In this document: piece by piece, positions 45,290 to 56,921 of the stretch
Layout: each line of letters starts with the position of its first letter
Position numbering within the stretch: the stretch's first letter is position 1
DNA from: Globisporangium splendens
Lineage: Eukaryota; Oomycota; Peronosporomycetes; Pythiales; Pythiaceae
DNA length: 64,000 nucleotides
Reading direction: 5' to 3'
Assembly: GCA_006386115.1 (NCBI GenBank)
Contig: VFIW01000037.1
Coordinates: 124,001-188,000, forward strand
Notes under the pieces: model-generated
The model's input: only the letters and a program-made list of their open reading frames with translations
What the model was told of the DNA's origin: nothing
The model's database searches: none
Position numbers and translations under genes: made by a program

Positions 45290-46534
45290 TCATTGTTTTT
45301 CCAATGCAATCCCCTGTGCTGCTGGCGTGGATGCTTGCTTGCTGGCGACCACAACGCAGTAGTGCGCTTGAAGAAGATGAAATTCTTCCACTTCGTCAAA
45401 AATTTCCAGCTTCTCACGCCTACAATCACAACGCCAGGGACATATTTTCACAGTTAGTCATCATCACCATTCACTCGATTAAATAGAGCAAGAAAGCTTA
45501 CTTGGCTCGTTCTGCAGCGTCGAGATACTTGTAGTAAATTTGATTCATATCCCACGCCTGTACTGCTTCGAAATGGTGCACTCGGAACCGCTCGATCTGA
45601 GCCTCCAATGTCGGGAAATCGCGAATGCTGATCAAGTCGCATCCACGGGCTTTGATGTTGGCCATCATCACGCGTCCAAATGCATCGTCTGGGAGGATCT
45701 GCTCATAAAGCACGTAGCTCACATCTTCGAAGAACTCGGCGGACCAGGCAATGAGCTGGGTGGAGTATTGCGCGTCCATGTAGATCAAAACGCATTCCGA
45801 GATAAACAGCGTCGGTGCACTAGCCGTAAAAGTGATACGATTCATTAGTACGCAACACGAACATGACGGCAGCAATAACCGAAACATGCCAAGATTGTAC
45901 CTTTGATCGATGCCAGCAGCTTCAAGCTTTTGTTTTGTCGCATTGATGTCTCTCAAGTCGCAAGGAAGCAGGTGGTACCCAGGCGCGTTGAGCTCCGCAT
46001 AACCTGCAGCAACCACAACACAGCCGACACAATTTGTTAAACAAAACATCAACTTGCGTTGGATTCACCAATACGCACTGACTTACCAGAAGACACCGCG
46101 GCGATAAACTCTTCATTCGTCGCTAGTCCCACCAAGTTCGCGAGCGGCTTTCGTCTCTTTATGATCATCACTTTCTGCATGGTCACATCCGGGAAGTCCA
46201 GCTCAAAGTACTCGCACTGCTGCAGCTGCCCCGCTTCCTTGAGGCGGAAGAACATTGTATCGAGACCAGCTCCAAGAATCACGACCTGCTTCTTCTTCTT
46301 CTCCGTTTCTGCCGCTAGGAATTTGGTCACGAGCGTCTCCACTGCCGCGACGCGTGCGTAATAGCCGCGATTGATAATCGGCATGCGGCGAGACGGCGAC
46401 TTGACGAAGTACTGGATGTAGGGGTCCTTGTAATACCCGAGCGCGCTCGCAGAGAGCTTGCACAGCGACGCATCCGACGCGGTCTCCATCACCGCGCTGT
46501 CATGGGCGCCGCCCTCCGCACTGCGCGATGCCAT
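45290..46534 (-). CDS. LCMT1: Leucine carboxyl methyltransferase (PPM1 family)
   Basis: Four exons (46534-46087, 46003-45901, 45819-45502, 45419-45290) give 332 residues, the family length. SAM-binding motif is VVILGAGLDTMFFRL; others are RRMPIINRGYYARV near the N-terminus, YHLLPCDLRD, LFISECVLIYM and MMANIKARGCDL. The last exon, short and frame-shifted relative to read-through, supplies LEIFDEVEEFHLLQAHYCV, matching the LCMT1 C-terminus. The enzyme methylates the C-terminal leucine of the PP2A catalytic subunit and thereby controls holoenzyme assembly. Only 128 bp separate it from the stop of the next gene upstream. Confidence 0.95.
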
Positions 46535-46661
46535 TCTCCTCGTCGGTTCTTTGATACGTTTTGGTCACTGTGCAGCTTCAGCGACATTTTCTTTACAGCT
46601 ACACTCACTTTAGTGACATGTGTCCATTCTGTGTCCTCACGAAATGTGGAGATATCACGGA

Positions 46662-47240
46662 TCAATCCACATCGATGCCGGTCGAGAGCGACGCATCCTG
46701 CTGCGTGCTGCCGTCGCCAGCCAGCAGAATGGCGCGCACGTCCGGGTCCATCTGGTCGATGTAGTCCTTCGTCTGCACGACCTTGTACACCTTGCGGATC
46801 GCAGTCATCATGCGCTTCGTCATCGGCAGGTGCGGCAAAATGCTGCGTCCCATCAAGATCGCAGCCTGCCCGTCGTCGATCATCTTCCTGCCGAGCGCGA
46901 TCTTGTGCTGCGCTTGCCCCAGCATCTCTCGCAGCTCCGCGACTTTCTTCGCGCCGAGTGTCGCGGTGTTCAGTTGGTGGTCGTCGTCACGGAAACTGTC
47001 AACGAACTCCATGGCACGAAGCCCCTCCTGGAGACTCTTCTCGCCGCTCGTTCGTTGGTTCATGCCGTCCTGCAAGATGAGTTTGCCTTCTTCTTCACGC
47101 GTCGTGTTGTGGACGAGACCGCGTGAGAGCGAGTTGAAGAACCAGCGCATGATCCCCATCAGTATCCGAGTGCGGGTCAACGATGACGGCAAGAAGGTCA
47201 TGCGCTGCGCTCGAAGAGCTAATCGGTGTGCGCGCTTCAT
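46662..47240 (-). CDS. Unrecognised 192-residue protein
   Basis: The frame starts MKRAHRLALRAQRMTFLPSS and is rich in basic residues, then mainly helical (EGLRAMEFVDSFRDDDHQLN, VAELREMLGQAQHKIALGRK), ending STGIDVD. No family recognised. The frame stays open upstream to 47405 without an ATG; a good acceptor (tttcctgcag, about 47275) lies before it, so an upstream first exon overlapping the end of the SFI1-like gene cannot be excluded. Composition and tight packing between same-strand genes support it as real. Confidence 0.6.
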   Translation of the reverse strand: MKRAHRLALRAQRMTFLPSSLTRTRILMGIMRWFFNSLSRGLVHNTTREEEGKLILQDGMNQRTSGEKSLQEGLRAMEFVDSFRDDDHQLNTATLGAKKVAELREMLGQAQHKIALGRKMIDDGQAAILMGRSILPHLPMTKRMMTAIRKVYKVVQTKDYIDQMDPDVRAILLAGDGSTQQDASLSTGIDVD

Positions 47241-47364
47241 GGCCGTGAGCACATCGCAAGTACGGACCTGCAGGAAATAGGAAAACTGGCGGTCGCACAG
47301 TGAAACTTCGTCGCCGCCATTGCGTTGGGGTCCACTTCCGCCCTTCTGCTGCTGCTGTGGATGA

Positions 47365-50300
47365 TCACTTTGCAGCTTGAAGGAGAAGTTCGCGCTTGAT
47401 GGCAAGTTTCTTTTTCAATTGTGTCGTCGGCAACTGAGCTTTTAGTGCGGTGAGCTTGCAATGGTAGGCATCCAGATCTGCTGTGCTTTGCCGCAGCAAG
47501 AAAGGCTGCTGGTGATTTCGCGGTTCAAAAGTGTACTTTTGCTTCACGAAATGTTTCAGCGCGTGAAAAACAGACTGCAGCATCCAGATCTCCTTTTTCT
47601 GTCTGGACAAGCGAATGATCTTGCGGTTTGCGTGGGCAAACTGCGTATACTGCACCCACCGGAAAAACACTCCGTGAAATGAGTTCGCTGGCGAGTATCG
47701 TGTGAGTGCTAGACGAGAGGATGGCAGACTCCCGTCAAGCAAGTTGCACTTTTCCCAGGAAGCGCTCGTACTTGTTGATCAAGGCACACCGTTGTCGAAG
47801 CTTGAGTGAAAGACCAGGAGTCTGGAATTTCCATTTCCAGACAGCATGCTTAGCAAGGTTTGGAAGACGTGGTATTTCAGTTTCAATCGGTAAAACGACT
47901 GCATGTGCTTCTCCCAATAAATAAATCGATTGCACAGCCTCAGCCAATTGCGGAGTTGAGCTCGACGACACAGCATAGTGGTGTACCTCATCATCACAAC
48001 AGCTCGCAGACTTCGAAAGCTGGATCTCAGCTGGCACCTCATTTTTTGTTGAAGCAAGGCGTCAAACACTCGATCAAGCACATCGTGCAGTCGATGGCCA
48101 CGCGTGCGCAGAATTTGCTGCGACTGCAGCATTTGAGCCGACTTCACCTTCGATGTCGCACTGGTTTCTTTGCGTAAAAACGAATCCTCGCTCTGCTGCT
48201 TCCGTTTCAACGTCATTTCACGTTCGCAAATCTCATCTGTTCGGCGACTATCGTTTGTGAGGATGTTCAATAAGTCCTGCCGAAGTTGCTGAGCGCGAAT
48301 TGGATCCTGCTCGATTCCAATTTGCCGCCACTCTCGATCGTGCCGCCAATGCAATATGGCGTGTCCACTAGCGTCTCCCGGCAAATCGTCTTCTTCAATA
48401 AATGCTTCGGTTTTGTCGTCGCGGTTGGCCAAGCGGTCTTTGAATAGAGTACCGATCGTCCATTGTCGAAATCGTTGATGCAGTACACGGAACCCACCGA
48501 GATCCGACGCGAGACGATTCTTTTTCCCGTGATCGACTTGCTTCTTTAAGGAGAAGAGAAAGCGTCGACCAATCCGTCGAAATATAACCACGTTTTCCAC
48601 CATTTTGCGTCGATCTTGTTCCCGACACTTGAGATACAACGCCAGACAGAGATCGTACAGACGACTCTTTCGTTTAATGTTTTGCCCGAGTTCCGTCTCC
48701 ATTATCCTTGCCAATGATGGAACATTCGATGCTCCTGAGTTGCTCATGCTGAAGAAGCTTCGATCGTTTGATTCACCGTCGCCGTCCAATTCAACATCAA
48801 CTTCTCCATCATCAGACACACTTCCATCGATCTGTTCGGACGGAATGGACAGATCAATTTCTTGGAAAGACGCCATTTTACCAGTTTTAACGAGGGTGCG
48901 TGGGACCAAGGAACTCGCAGCAAGAGGTTGTCCAGATGAGCTTGTCACAGATGGGTACCATGAAACACCATGCGGTTTTCGTGATGCCTGGGAGCAACCG
49001 TCCACGTTTGCTTGGTGCTGTCCATGACATGCTTTACTTTTGGCTTTGAAATCACCAAGACACTTGAATCGCCGTCGTTCCAAATCCTTCTTGAGAATAG
49101 CAAAGTATCGCCACAGGAGAAACGAGACCTTGACCATATAGAGCTTGTGCAGACGCTGAAGAGCATGACCTCTGCTCTTCCAGAGCCGGTGGATCGTGAC
49201 TCTACTCTGGATTCTCGCTTTCCAGGCGGTCCAGCATGACAGCAGTGCTTGATTCGACTTCTTCTTCACCAACCAGGCAATGCGCCGCTTGATCCATTGC
49301 TTTCGTTGATAGCGCACTTTCAATGCGCGAAAATGCCGCAATTGTATGTACGTAAGAACCACGCTCTTGAGAAAAGCACTTTTTCCACGAGCAATGATTT
49401 GCTGCTGCAAATGGCGCTTCCATACGTAAAACGGCCAGAACGAGATTCGAATAAACTCGTAGTGCTCATGCAGCTTGCGTGCAAAGTACTTCCAGGCGAC
49501 AAACTTTCTCATCGCAAAGCGACGCAATACCTCCGCATGCTTCGTGAAGCGTCTCCACTCTTGAAATACTTGCTTTTTCAGTCTGAAGCGGAAGATCATT
49601 TGACGCTCCGGCCACAGGTCAGATTCGCATCTCTTCCAATAGTCTTGGACACTCTTCTTTATGCAGTCAGCAACAAAATCGTGATATATGTATGCAGCGG
49701 GCACAACCTCTATGGCTTCAAAGTGTCCATTTCGTGAATATTTCTGTAGCAATGCTGATTCCACAAGCTTTACACTGAGCTTGTCGGTACGACGCATGTA
49801 CTCGCTGGTGTACTGGAATCGGGAGCGGTTAACGATATCGTCTGCTGCTGCTGCTGCGGCAGATGATGCCGCTGAGGCTTCGTAAAGATGGTTTCAACAA
49901 GTTGCGCCCGCGGCTCAAGCCGTTGCTCATTATTCTCCCACGGAATAGCAGCGGGGTCGCATCGAAACTGCGCAAGAATCTCAATCATGTGTCTTGCAGA
50001 CTCGGCCAGTCTCTTTTTCACTACAAAACATTAAACAAACTGGTTAGCCAGCGCCCACGCATCGCACATAGAGCAACGCACTTACCCTTTTCCTCCAAAG
50101 CAGCGAGCTCTTTCTCGCAGATTTCCTTTTCGCGTCTTTGTCGAACTTTTTCCCTGTCAAACTCGCGTTTCCACTTCACTGCCTCCTGGGTATCTTTCGT
50201 ATGGGAGATATTGCGAAAAGCTTCGTATGAGAGTGCCGTAGGTTTGCTGGGCTTGGATATTGCGTGCACAATGCTTTGGCCTGACTCACTGATACTTTCT

Positions 50301-51637
50301 CCATCAGCAAATTCAGCTGAAAGTTGTTCTGCGGTTTGAGCAGCCTGAACATCCTGTGCGTGCTTTTCGAGGATGCTTTGAACCTTTGCTGCATCGGCTG
50401 CGCTAAGCTGCACGTCTGAGAGCTGCAAAAACTTCGCAATTTGCGAGACAGTAAGGTCTCCGCTACTGGTGAACGCTATTTCAATGGTATCCCAAGACTT
50501 GTACAACCGTTTCTGCAATTGCTTCTCGACAAAATAGTGCAGCTCTTTCAAACGCTGGCGTCGTTTCATTCCTGGTGGTTGTACCTCCTTGGATACTTTA
50601 TCATCACTGCCACTCAAGTCCTCGCCATCTTCTTGAGGGACGCCTTCATCTTCTTCGGTAGCACTATACATTTCATCACGCGATGCGGTTTGATTTGAAT
50701 TTGGTTTTGAATTGGCCGGCAGAGCAGTCAGAAATGTGTCTTCTGAATCATCCGCACTGTCTTGTTGGTCAATAGCAGCAGCAGGAGTGGGACTTGGAGT
50801 ATGACTTCGCGATGATTCGATGCGTGTAGGTTGTTGTGAAGCCTTTGTTGTTCGACCGCTTCCACGTGATAAATCAGCAACAGCAGTTGAAACGCGGGAC
50901 CCATCTGTCTCATCCCATTGGGTCATGATCGAGTCCACTGTTTCATCGACCGACAGCATCGCCTCTTGAGATCCGTCAGCGCTCTCGGGCAAACACCACA
51001 GCCCAAACCTGTTCAGATCTTTCCAGATCTTCTCCCTCAGGCGCGATTTGCAATCAATTCGATCGAGAATCACTGGCGCGCCTGCATGATTCGTCCGACG
51101 TTTCTTGAGCAAATGGCTTTTCACTTGAAAATGCGTTTGCTGCTTCAAGTATTTTGGCATTTCGGTCGCTTTCGCGAGCTTGTCGCTTTCCACATTGTTC
51201 GCATCTGGACGAAGGTTTCCTGGTACTTTGCTGCTGTTCTTCCGCCGCATTAACTCTTTCGTTGGAGACAACTGCGAGATTTTGGGCACTTGGAAACCTG
51301 CAGTGCTAAACGGACGCATACGCTCATCCAAGAGAGGTGCTCGATCGCCGTCCAATAAACTCTTCGCTAAGTTCCGCTGGATCCTTGCAGCGATCGGATT
51401 GGGCTCTTGCAGTATCAGAGGCAGATCAAACTATTTCGGCACCGCTTGCGCTGCAGTCGTGGAAATCGCTCGACGCTGCTCGGATCTCTGCTGCTGCTGC
51501 GCATTTGACGTCGCACTGCGGTGGAACTCACTGCTGTCGTTTCCAATATCGTCGCCGTCATCGCGATGCCTTCGCCTCGTCGAACCCGCGTAGATAATCG
51601 CACGTTGCCGCGGCTTCGACTCCGCGTTTTTCTCCAT
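47365..51637 (-). CDS. SFI1-like tryptophan-repeat protein, with an apparent frameshift
   Basis: Exons proposed: 51637-51532, 51405-50086, 50020-47790, 47708-47365. The N-terminal part is disordered with one helical domain resembling an EF-hand-like region (SGDLTVSQIAKFLQLSDVQL). A coiled coil follows (VKWKREFDREKVRQRREKEI), then a long region with tryptophan/aromatic repeats (VFQEWRRF, FVAWKYFARKL, PFYVWKRHL, ALLSCWTAWKAR, SFLLWRYFAIL), the pattern of SFI1 centrin-binding repeats of spindle poles and basal bodies. Exon 3 cannot be read in one frame: about 49880-49890 the frame shifts by one base, between LVETI and YEASAAS. Splice phases at both ends of exon 3 also require one shift. This could be a sequencing error or a recent mutation. 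Exon 1 is less certain. Confidence 0.75.
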
Positions 51638-52096
51638 TTGTGGCTGCTCTTACGAGGCGTAGTACGAACGTAGCGCCAGCACAATGAAACTCACAGTGTT
51701 CTATAGCAAGCAGTGGGCCTGTCCATCGTTCTGCTATGCCGCCATGACCTGATTCCCACGCAGCGTTGTCGTCCTTAAGCAGCTCCCTTGCAGGCGGCCA
51801 TTCCCACTTCAACTCCGCAATGGCTTGGCATCGCTTCCGGTTTCCCCTTTTAAAACACATACCTTGCGAAAACCGATTGAAGCAACCACATCTGCCAACC
51901 CTGCCCCCTTCAAGATTCATTAACATACAAAAACCAAGTCAAGAGACGGGCGGTCATGCTCAGAAATACTGGTCGGTGGTGTGCTCCTCGGAGCCAAACC
52001 AGTCATTTCCTCTCGCGTGTCAAGCCAAGAGCCAAACCGCAGAGAAGGCAAGAGGGGGAAACACCCACGCAAGACCGACGAGAGCGAGCGAGCACC
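51638..52096. promoter_or_regulatory. Divergent promoter region of the SFI1-like gene and eIF3L
   Basis: 459 bp between two divergent starts. A minus-strand frame (51926-51558) is open across the region but overlaps the SFI1-like first exon in another phase; it is not called as a gene. No defined promoter motif is assigned. Confidence 0.45.
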
Positions 52097-53599
52097 ATGA
52101 CGACGGACGCCGTGCACCGCGACGAGAAGCCCGCGGACTTTCTGCTCCCGGAGAGCGTGAAGAACTGGTTCACGCACATCTACACGCACCTCATCTCGGG
52201 CAATGGCGCCGAGATGACGCGCCTCTACGACCGCGAGTTCCACAACCTCACCAACAACTACTTTAAGCAGACGACGTGGCCGGAGCCGAGCGCGATCGAG
52301 TCGCTCGTGGACAGCGATCCGACGTTCCTGCTGCTCTACAAGCAGATCTACTTCCGTCACATGTTCGCGAAGACCCAGCCGGGCATGGAGTTCAAGATCG
52401 AGTCGTGGGAGACCTACTGCGCGATCTTCGACGGCATCCTCGACCAATCGCTCGACATTGAAGCGCTGCCTTCGCAGTGGCTCTTTGACCTCGTTGGAGA
52501 GTTCGTGTACCAGTACCAGTCGTACTCGCAGTACCGCGCCAAGGTCGCGTCCAAGTCGGAGCACGAGATCGCGCTCTACCAGGCGAATGTCGGCATCTGG
52601 GAAACCAAGAAGGTGCTCAACTACTTGCACGCGCTCGTGCGATTCTCGAAGATTGTGGAGATTCTGAAACAGGGAAACGATGCTGACGCCGCGACCGCGG
52701 TGACGGCTCCATCGAACACCATCAAGGAACTCGGCTTCTTCGCGCTTGTCACGTTGTCCCGCGCCAATGTGTTGTACGGTGACTACTACACCGCGCTGAA
52801 GCTTTTGGAGCCGATCGACTTCTACAACAAGCGCTCGCGCTCGGAGCCAAAGGTCAAGACCAACGACCAGATCCACGAGAAGGCGCCAGCGGCGCACGTT
52901 TCCGTGTTTTACCACATGGGCTTCGCGCAACTGATGCTCCAGGACTTTGCCGGTGCCATTCGTTCGTTCTCGACAATTATCTTGCAGGTGCAACGCAGCC
53001 GCAACTACTACTCGCGCTTCGCTGACTATGACCAGCTCAGCAAGTTGACCGAAAAGGCTGGCGCGCTGTTGTCGATCGCGCAGTTCCTGTCCCCTGGCCA
53101 GCGCGTGAACGAGCAGATTCACTCGATGATCCGTGAAAAGTACGGCGACAAGCAGGCGAAGTTGCAAAAGGGCGATGTCTCGGCCTTGACGGAACTGTTC
53201 TCGTACGCGGCGCCAAAGTTCATCTTACCAGCGTGCCCGTTGGTGGACGGCAAGCCAGTGAACCGCAGCGCGGAGGCCTCGCAGGTGCAACAGAAGGCGT
53301 TCGCGGACATGGTCGCGCGCCAGCAGCACGTGCCGGCGCTGCGCTCGTACGTGAAGCTCTACCGTTCGATTGATCTGGAAAAGTTGGCTCTCTTCCGTGG
53401 CGTCGATGTCGAGCGCGCTCGTGCCGAGCTGATGGCGCACAAGGTCCACAGCGCTGCGTTCAAGTCGGACGTGCACTTCTACCTGGCGAACAACCTCGTG
53501 CTCGTGGACGAGGAAGTGAACAACCAGCGCACGGGCGAGTTCTTCATCAACCACATTCATAGATTTGCTCGTATCGTTGATGAATGTTCTGTGGAATAA
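52097..53599 (+). CDS. EIF3L: Translation initiation factor eIF3 subunit L
   Basis: A single exon of 500 residues. The frame is open upstream, but ATG 52097 (MTTDAVHRDEKPADFLLPES) follows caagaccgacgagagcgagcgagcacc and is the natural start. eIF3l regions are NLTNNYFKQTTWPEPSAIE, LLYKQIYFRHMFAK, SWETYCAIFDGIL, LPSQWLFDLVGEFVYQYQS, and a C-terminal PCI domain (LRSYVKLYRSIDLEKLALF, HFYLANNLVLVDEEV). It is a PCI subunit of the eIF3 complex on the 40S ribosome. High GC at third positions fits strong expression. The 415-codon frame on the opposite strand is a shadow. Confidence 0.97.
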   Translation: MTTDAVHRDEKPADFLLPESVKNWFTHIYTHLISGNGAEMTRLYDREFHNLTNNYFKQTTWPEPSAIESLVDSDPTFLLLYKQIYFRHMFAKTQPGMEFKIESWETYCAIFDGILDQSLDIEALPSQWLFDLVGEFVYQYQSYSQYRAKVASKSEHEIALYQANVGIWETKKVLNYLHALVRFSKIVEILKQGNDADAATAVTAPSNTIKELGFFALVTLSRANVLYGDYYTALKLLEPIDFYNKRSRSEPKVKTNDQIHEKAPAAHVSVFYHMGFAQLMLQDFAGAIRSFSTIILQVQRSRNYYSRFADYDQLSKLTEKAGALLSIAQFLSPGQRVNEQIHSMIREKYGDKQAKLQKGDVSALTELFSYAAPKFILPACPLVDGKPVNRSAEASQVQQKAFADMVARQQHVPALRSYVKLYRSIDLEKLALFRGVDVERARAELMAHKVHSAAFKSDVHFYLANNLVLVDEEVNNQRTGEFFINHIHRFARIVDECSVE

Positions 53600-53825
53600 A
53601 CGTGGGAAGAAAAAAGCCCCGAGAAGGAAAAACAGGAGGAAAGGCTTTGGATCTCGTGGACAACCATTGCTTTTCTCTAGGAAGGCAGGCGGCCTCGAAC
53701 GTAGATTGACAGGGTAGGTAGGATACAGAAGAAGCTTTTTACTCGCGTAGATTTCCCTTTTCTTTAGCTTTTTTCAATATCGACACAATAGTTTCGTGTT
53801 TTTTCATGCTGGTTTATGGAGCTCG

Positions 53826-56091
53826 TTATACGAGGATGGTTTCTGTTATCTCATTGCTCTCTACATTCACATTCTCGGTTGTTAGAGCCTGCAATTGTTG
53901 CTGTTGCTGCTGTTGAAGTATCAGCAACTCGTGCTTGCGTTGCAATGCAACCAGCGCCAGCAGTTTCTCACGAGTGCCCATGAGCGTCTGCAGCGTGTAC
54001 TTCGCCATCCGCTTCTTCAGTTGCTCGCTCATCGTTGGACTCGACGGCAACGAACGCGGCGTGACCATCCCTGGTTTCTGCAATTCCCAATGCGACGATC
54101 GCGGGTCGAAGCGGACCACCACGGAGAACGCGTTCACGGAAATCTCGTGATGCATCAGCAGCCGCATGTACTTCAGGATGCGTTCGGGAACCACTGAACG
54201 ACCTTCCGCGTACGAAAGCACATACACTCCAGCTGCGTTCGCCACAAACACTGGAGCGCTGCCCTGGATTTGATTGTTTTCAGTCGAGGACTTGAAGCCA
54301 ACCGGAGGTGCGTATGGCGTAGTGATCGGAGTCTGTGACCCGCCACCCCAGACACCGATTCGTTGCAGTGTCTTCTTCAAGATCGTGTCGACATCGCCCA
54401 CTTTGTCAATGCTGTCCCAGACCAGCGCCGTCGCGGACGAAGGCATCACCTTTTCGAATACCTTGGACGCTGTCTCGACCGAATACGAGAGCACCGTGTG
54501 GCTGAGTTTCCGGTCTGGACAGTCCCCCGAACGATGCAATCCGACAGCTCGACATACACGACACCTGTGTTCTTCCGAGCTGTGCGCGACTTGCTTGGAG
54601 CAAAAGGAGCAATACTGTAGCGCCACTGCAGGAGAGCCATTGTTTATTCGCGGCGTCCGATTACCAGTGCTGCCTGACTTACTAGCGACTGGTTTCATGG
54701 GGCAGTTCTTGCTTCGATGCTCGCCTATGACGGCGCAAATGCTGCATTTGTGCTCATTCGACGTGTGATGTCGCCATGCGCCGCACAGATCGCAGAATTT
54801 CCGCTCTCGAAATTGCTCGATGGGTGAGCCAACCCACCGGCTGCTGCCTCTGCTAGCGACCTTCTTATTCGTACAATTCCGACTTCGATGCACACCGAGA
54901 GCTCCACAATTCCGGCATTGGTGGTTGGTCGTCGAATGCTTCACCCACGACGAGCAAAATGCGCAGTAACTTTTGCCCGCCATCGAATCTGGCGTCTTCG
55001 ATCGAGGCGGAGGCGTGTAGGCGCTGGGTGACGACCCACTCTTGGGGCACGATTTACTCCGATGCTGACCTGCGACGCCGCAAATGCGACACCGATGCTG
55101 TGCTGCCGTGTGGTCGCTGTACGCCGAGCAGAAACTGCAAAATTCGATCGCCTTGTTCTTTCTAGACCGTTGCGAAAACGGCGCGCGCTGGCGCACGTTC
55201 GTTAGAATGAGCTTCACCATGCCGCCCGTCGTCGAGTCGAGTACATCCACCAGTTCGAGCACACGATATGGACTATAGTGACCAGCGGTGACAATCGCAT
55301 CGCTCCCACCCTGATTCAATGCGAGTATGCGTGCTTCCTCCGACAAATCTAACGAATACACGCAGTAGATACGCCATCACATGAGCATAGCTCAATAAAT
55401 ATAGACAGGATTTCGTGCACTTACCTGCACTCATGTTATTGCTGACCAGTTGGCTCGAAATGCTTTGTCGCCGCTTGTCTTCGAGATCGACTGTCGCGAG
55501 AATCTCGTCCGTGATCGCATCGTTCGCAGCGGAAGCGATTTGGTCTTGCGTCGCCTTGGACATAACGAGCTCCTTCACATTCGTGACCGCGATGAGCTTC
55601 TGTATCAACGCCGACTTCGCATCGCCTGCCTGGTTCTTGAACGTCAGCAAATGGAACAATTGCAGCACACGCCCGCCCTGCTGTTGCTGCCCTTCTTGCG
55701 CCTGGTTCTCTACTGGCTTCACGATAATCGGTGGTGGCCGTCCTGCCTCGAGCTGGCTGAGCTCACTACCACCAGGACTGCCGCGTTTCGAGTGCCTGCT
55801 CTTCCGTCGAGTAGGTTTATTCGCTTGCGCGGCTGTTGCGCTGTTGTCGCATCCGTTCGTCTTCGATCCGCAGCGTTCATGGAACAGATCGTACTGGTCG
55901 CTGGTGCTGTCCGCTGACTGGGGGTCCGTGCTGACGTCGCTGGATGCGTCCTCGCTGCTGCTTTCGTTGGAAGCCAGCGCGCCGCCATTATCGCTCAGCT
56001 CGTTCGTGCCGACGTCCATCTCGGTGTCGTCGACATCGTCGAATGTGGCGGCGCCGTGGAGCTCGCCCGTGAACGTGTTGAAGCTGATCAT
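53826..56091 (-). CDS. Protein with four tandem 31-residue, eight-ligand zinc modules
   Basis: Two exons (56091-55425, 55348-53826) give 729 residues. Start is the ATG reading MISFNTFTGEL; the open frame above has no ATG. The N-terminal 220 residues are acidic/serine-rich, then basic and glutamine-rich. Four modules lie at about residues 293-323, 351-381, 408-438 and 469-499, each exactly C-x2-C-x5-H-x4-H-x-C-x2-C-x5-H-R-x3-C. The last half looks like a zinc knuckle one residue longer than the retroviral type (e.g. CRICGVAGQHRSKSC). Linkers are basic and of 26-30 residues. The C-terminal 230 residues contain FEKVMPSSATALVWDSI, APVFVANAAGVYVLSY and a glutamine run. RNA or single-stranded nucleic acid binding is the likely role by analogy with knuckles. 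No family name is recognised. Confidence 0.8.
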
Positions 56092-56904
56092 GCTGGGCGA
56101 ATAGAGACGCGCGTGTAAATGTGCTCGCGCGCCGCGTTCTGCTTCGCGAGGTGACGTCGCCGCGCTTGCCGGTGCTTTCGCCAATCACCTCTGCTGACTG
56201 TCGCGCTGTCTGTCTGATGGCATTGATTACTAGAGAAGAACCGAGTACCTACAGTGCAGAACACCGCAATAGTGGCCTCCCCATCCATCCTCCGTGAGTC
56301 GTGCGACCTTCGCGCGACATTGTCATCCTTTGCTGAACATGTGCTGGCTGATGCTTGACAGAAGAAGCACATGGTGCGGCTTTCCGCTCCTGCTGGCGCT
56401 GCTGGTCAACTGCATTGCTCAGCAAACGGCAACAAATGGCACATCCATCAGCGTCGTTTGCCAAATGACTGCTGGTGCTCCAGCAGCCGAAAGAGATCAA
56501 CAACATATTAGTTCTCTAAATTAATGCGTGTTTTCAGTCAAAGTAGGCTCTGCTTGTATAGTATTCACGTTATCGGGTAGCTGTGAGCACACAAGATTAC
56601 GATTGGCTCAAACTTTGAGAATTTATGGACCAATCAGACACGTGTTGAAGCGACAATCACTCCTGTCGGGTCGCTGTTGCGGAAACGTTGCGCCACTTCC
56701 ATCCCCAATCCGCAAGCAAAGCCTCACATCTCGAAGAGAAACGCGAGATGGACTCGAAGCGCGCCAGTTGGTCGGCGGTCGCGTCTTCCTTCTCCTCGTC
56801 GTCGCGGCCGTCTGCCTCTGGGAAGCACGAGCGGAGACGGCCTGCGCCAACGATCGCCAGCAAACGCAGCAGCGAGATGAGTAGCTGGTGCAACGGCGCT
56901 TCCG
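56092..56904. promoter_or_regulatory. Divergent promoter region, with an upstream open frame
   Basis: About 810 bp between the zinc-module gene and the PH/SEC14/START gene. It includes the upstream frame 56748-56921, listed separately. No other feature recognised. Confidence 0.45.
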
Positions 56905-56921
56905 ATGGACGCCAATATTGA
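56748..56921 (+). CDS. Upstream open frame overlapping the START-protein start, or a misread N-terminus
   Basis: ATG 56748 opens a 57-codon frame (MDSKRASWSAVASSFSSSSR to SDGRQY) that passes through the main ATG at 56905 in another frame and stops at 56921. Its serine/arginine-rich sequence has strongly coding-like codon use. Either it is a true uORF that would limit translation of the main frame, or one base is wrong and it is the real N-terminus of the next protein. Confidence 0.45.
   Translation: MDSKRASWSAVASSFSSSSRPSASGKHERRRPAPTIASKRSSEMSSWCNGASDGRQY

Noticed and set aside
51558..51926. 122-codon minus-strand frame upstream of the SFI1-like gene
   Set aside because: It overlaps the proposed first exon in another phase and cannot be joined to the main frame. 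It may be an alternative leader but is not supported.
51920..53167. 415-codon open frame on the minus strand
   Set aside because: Antisense shadow of eIF3L, which is certain.
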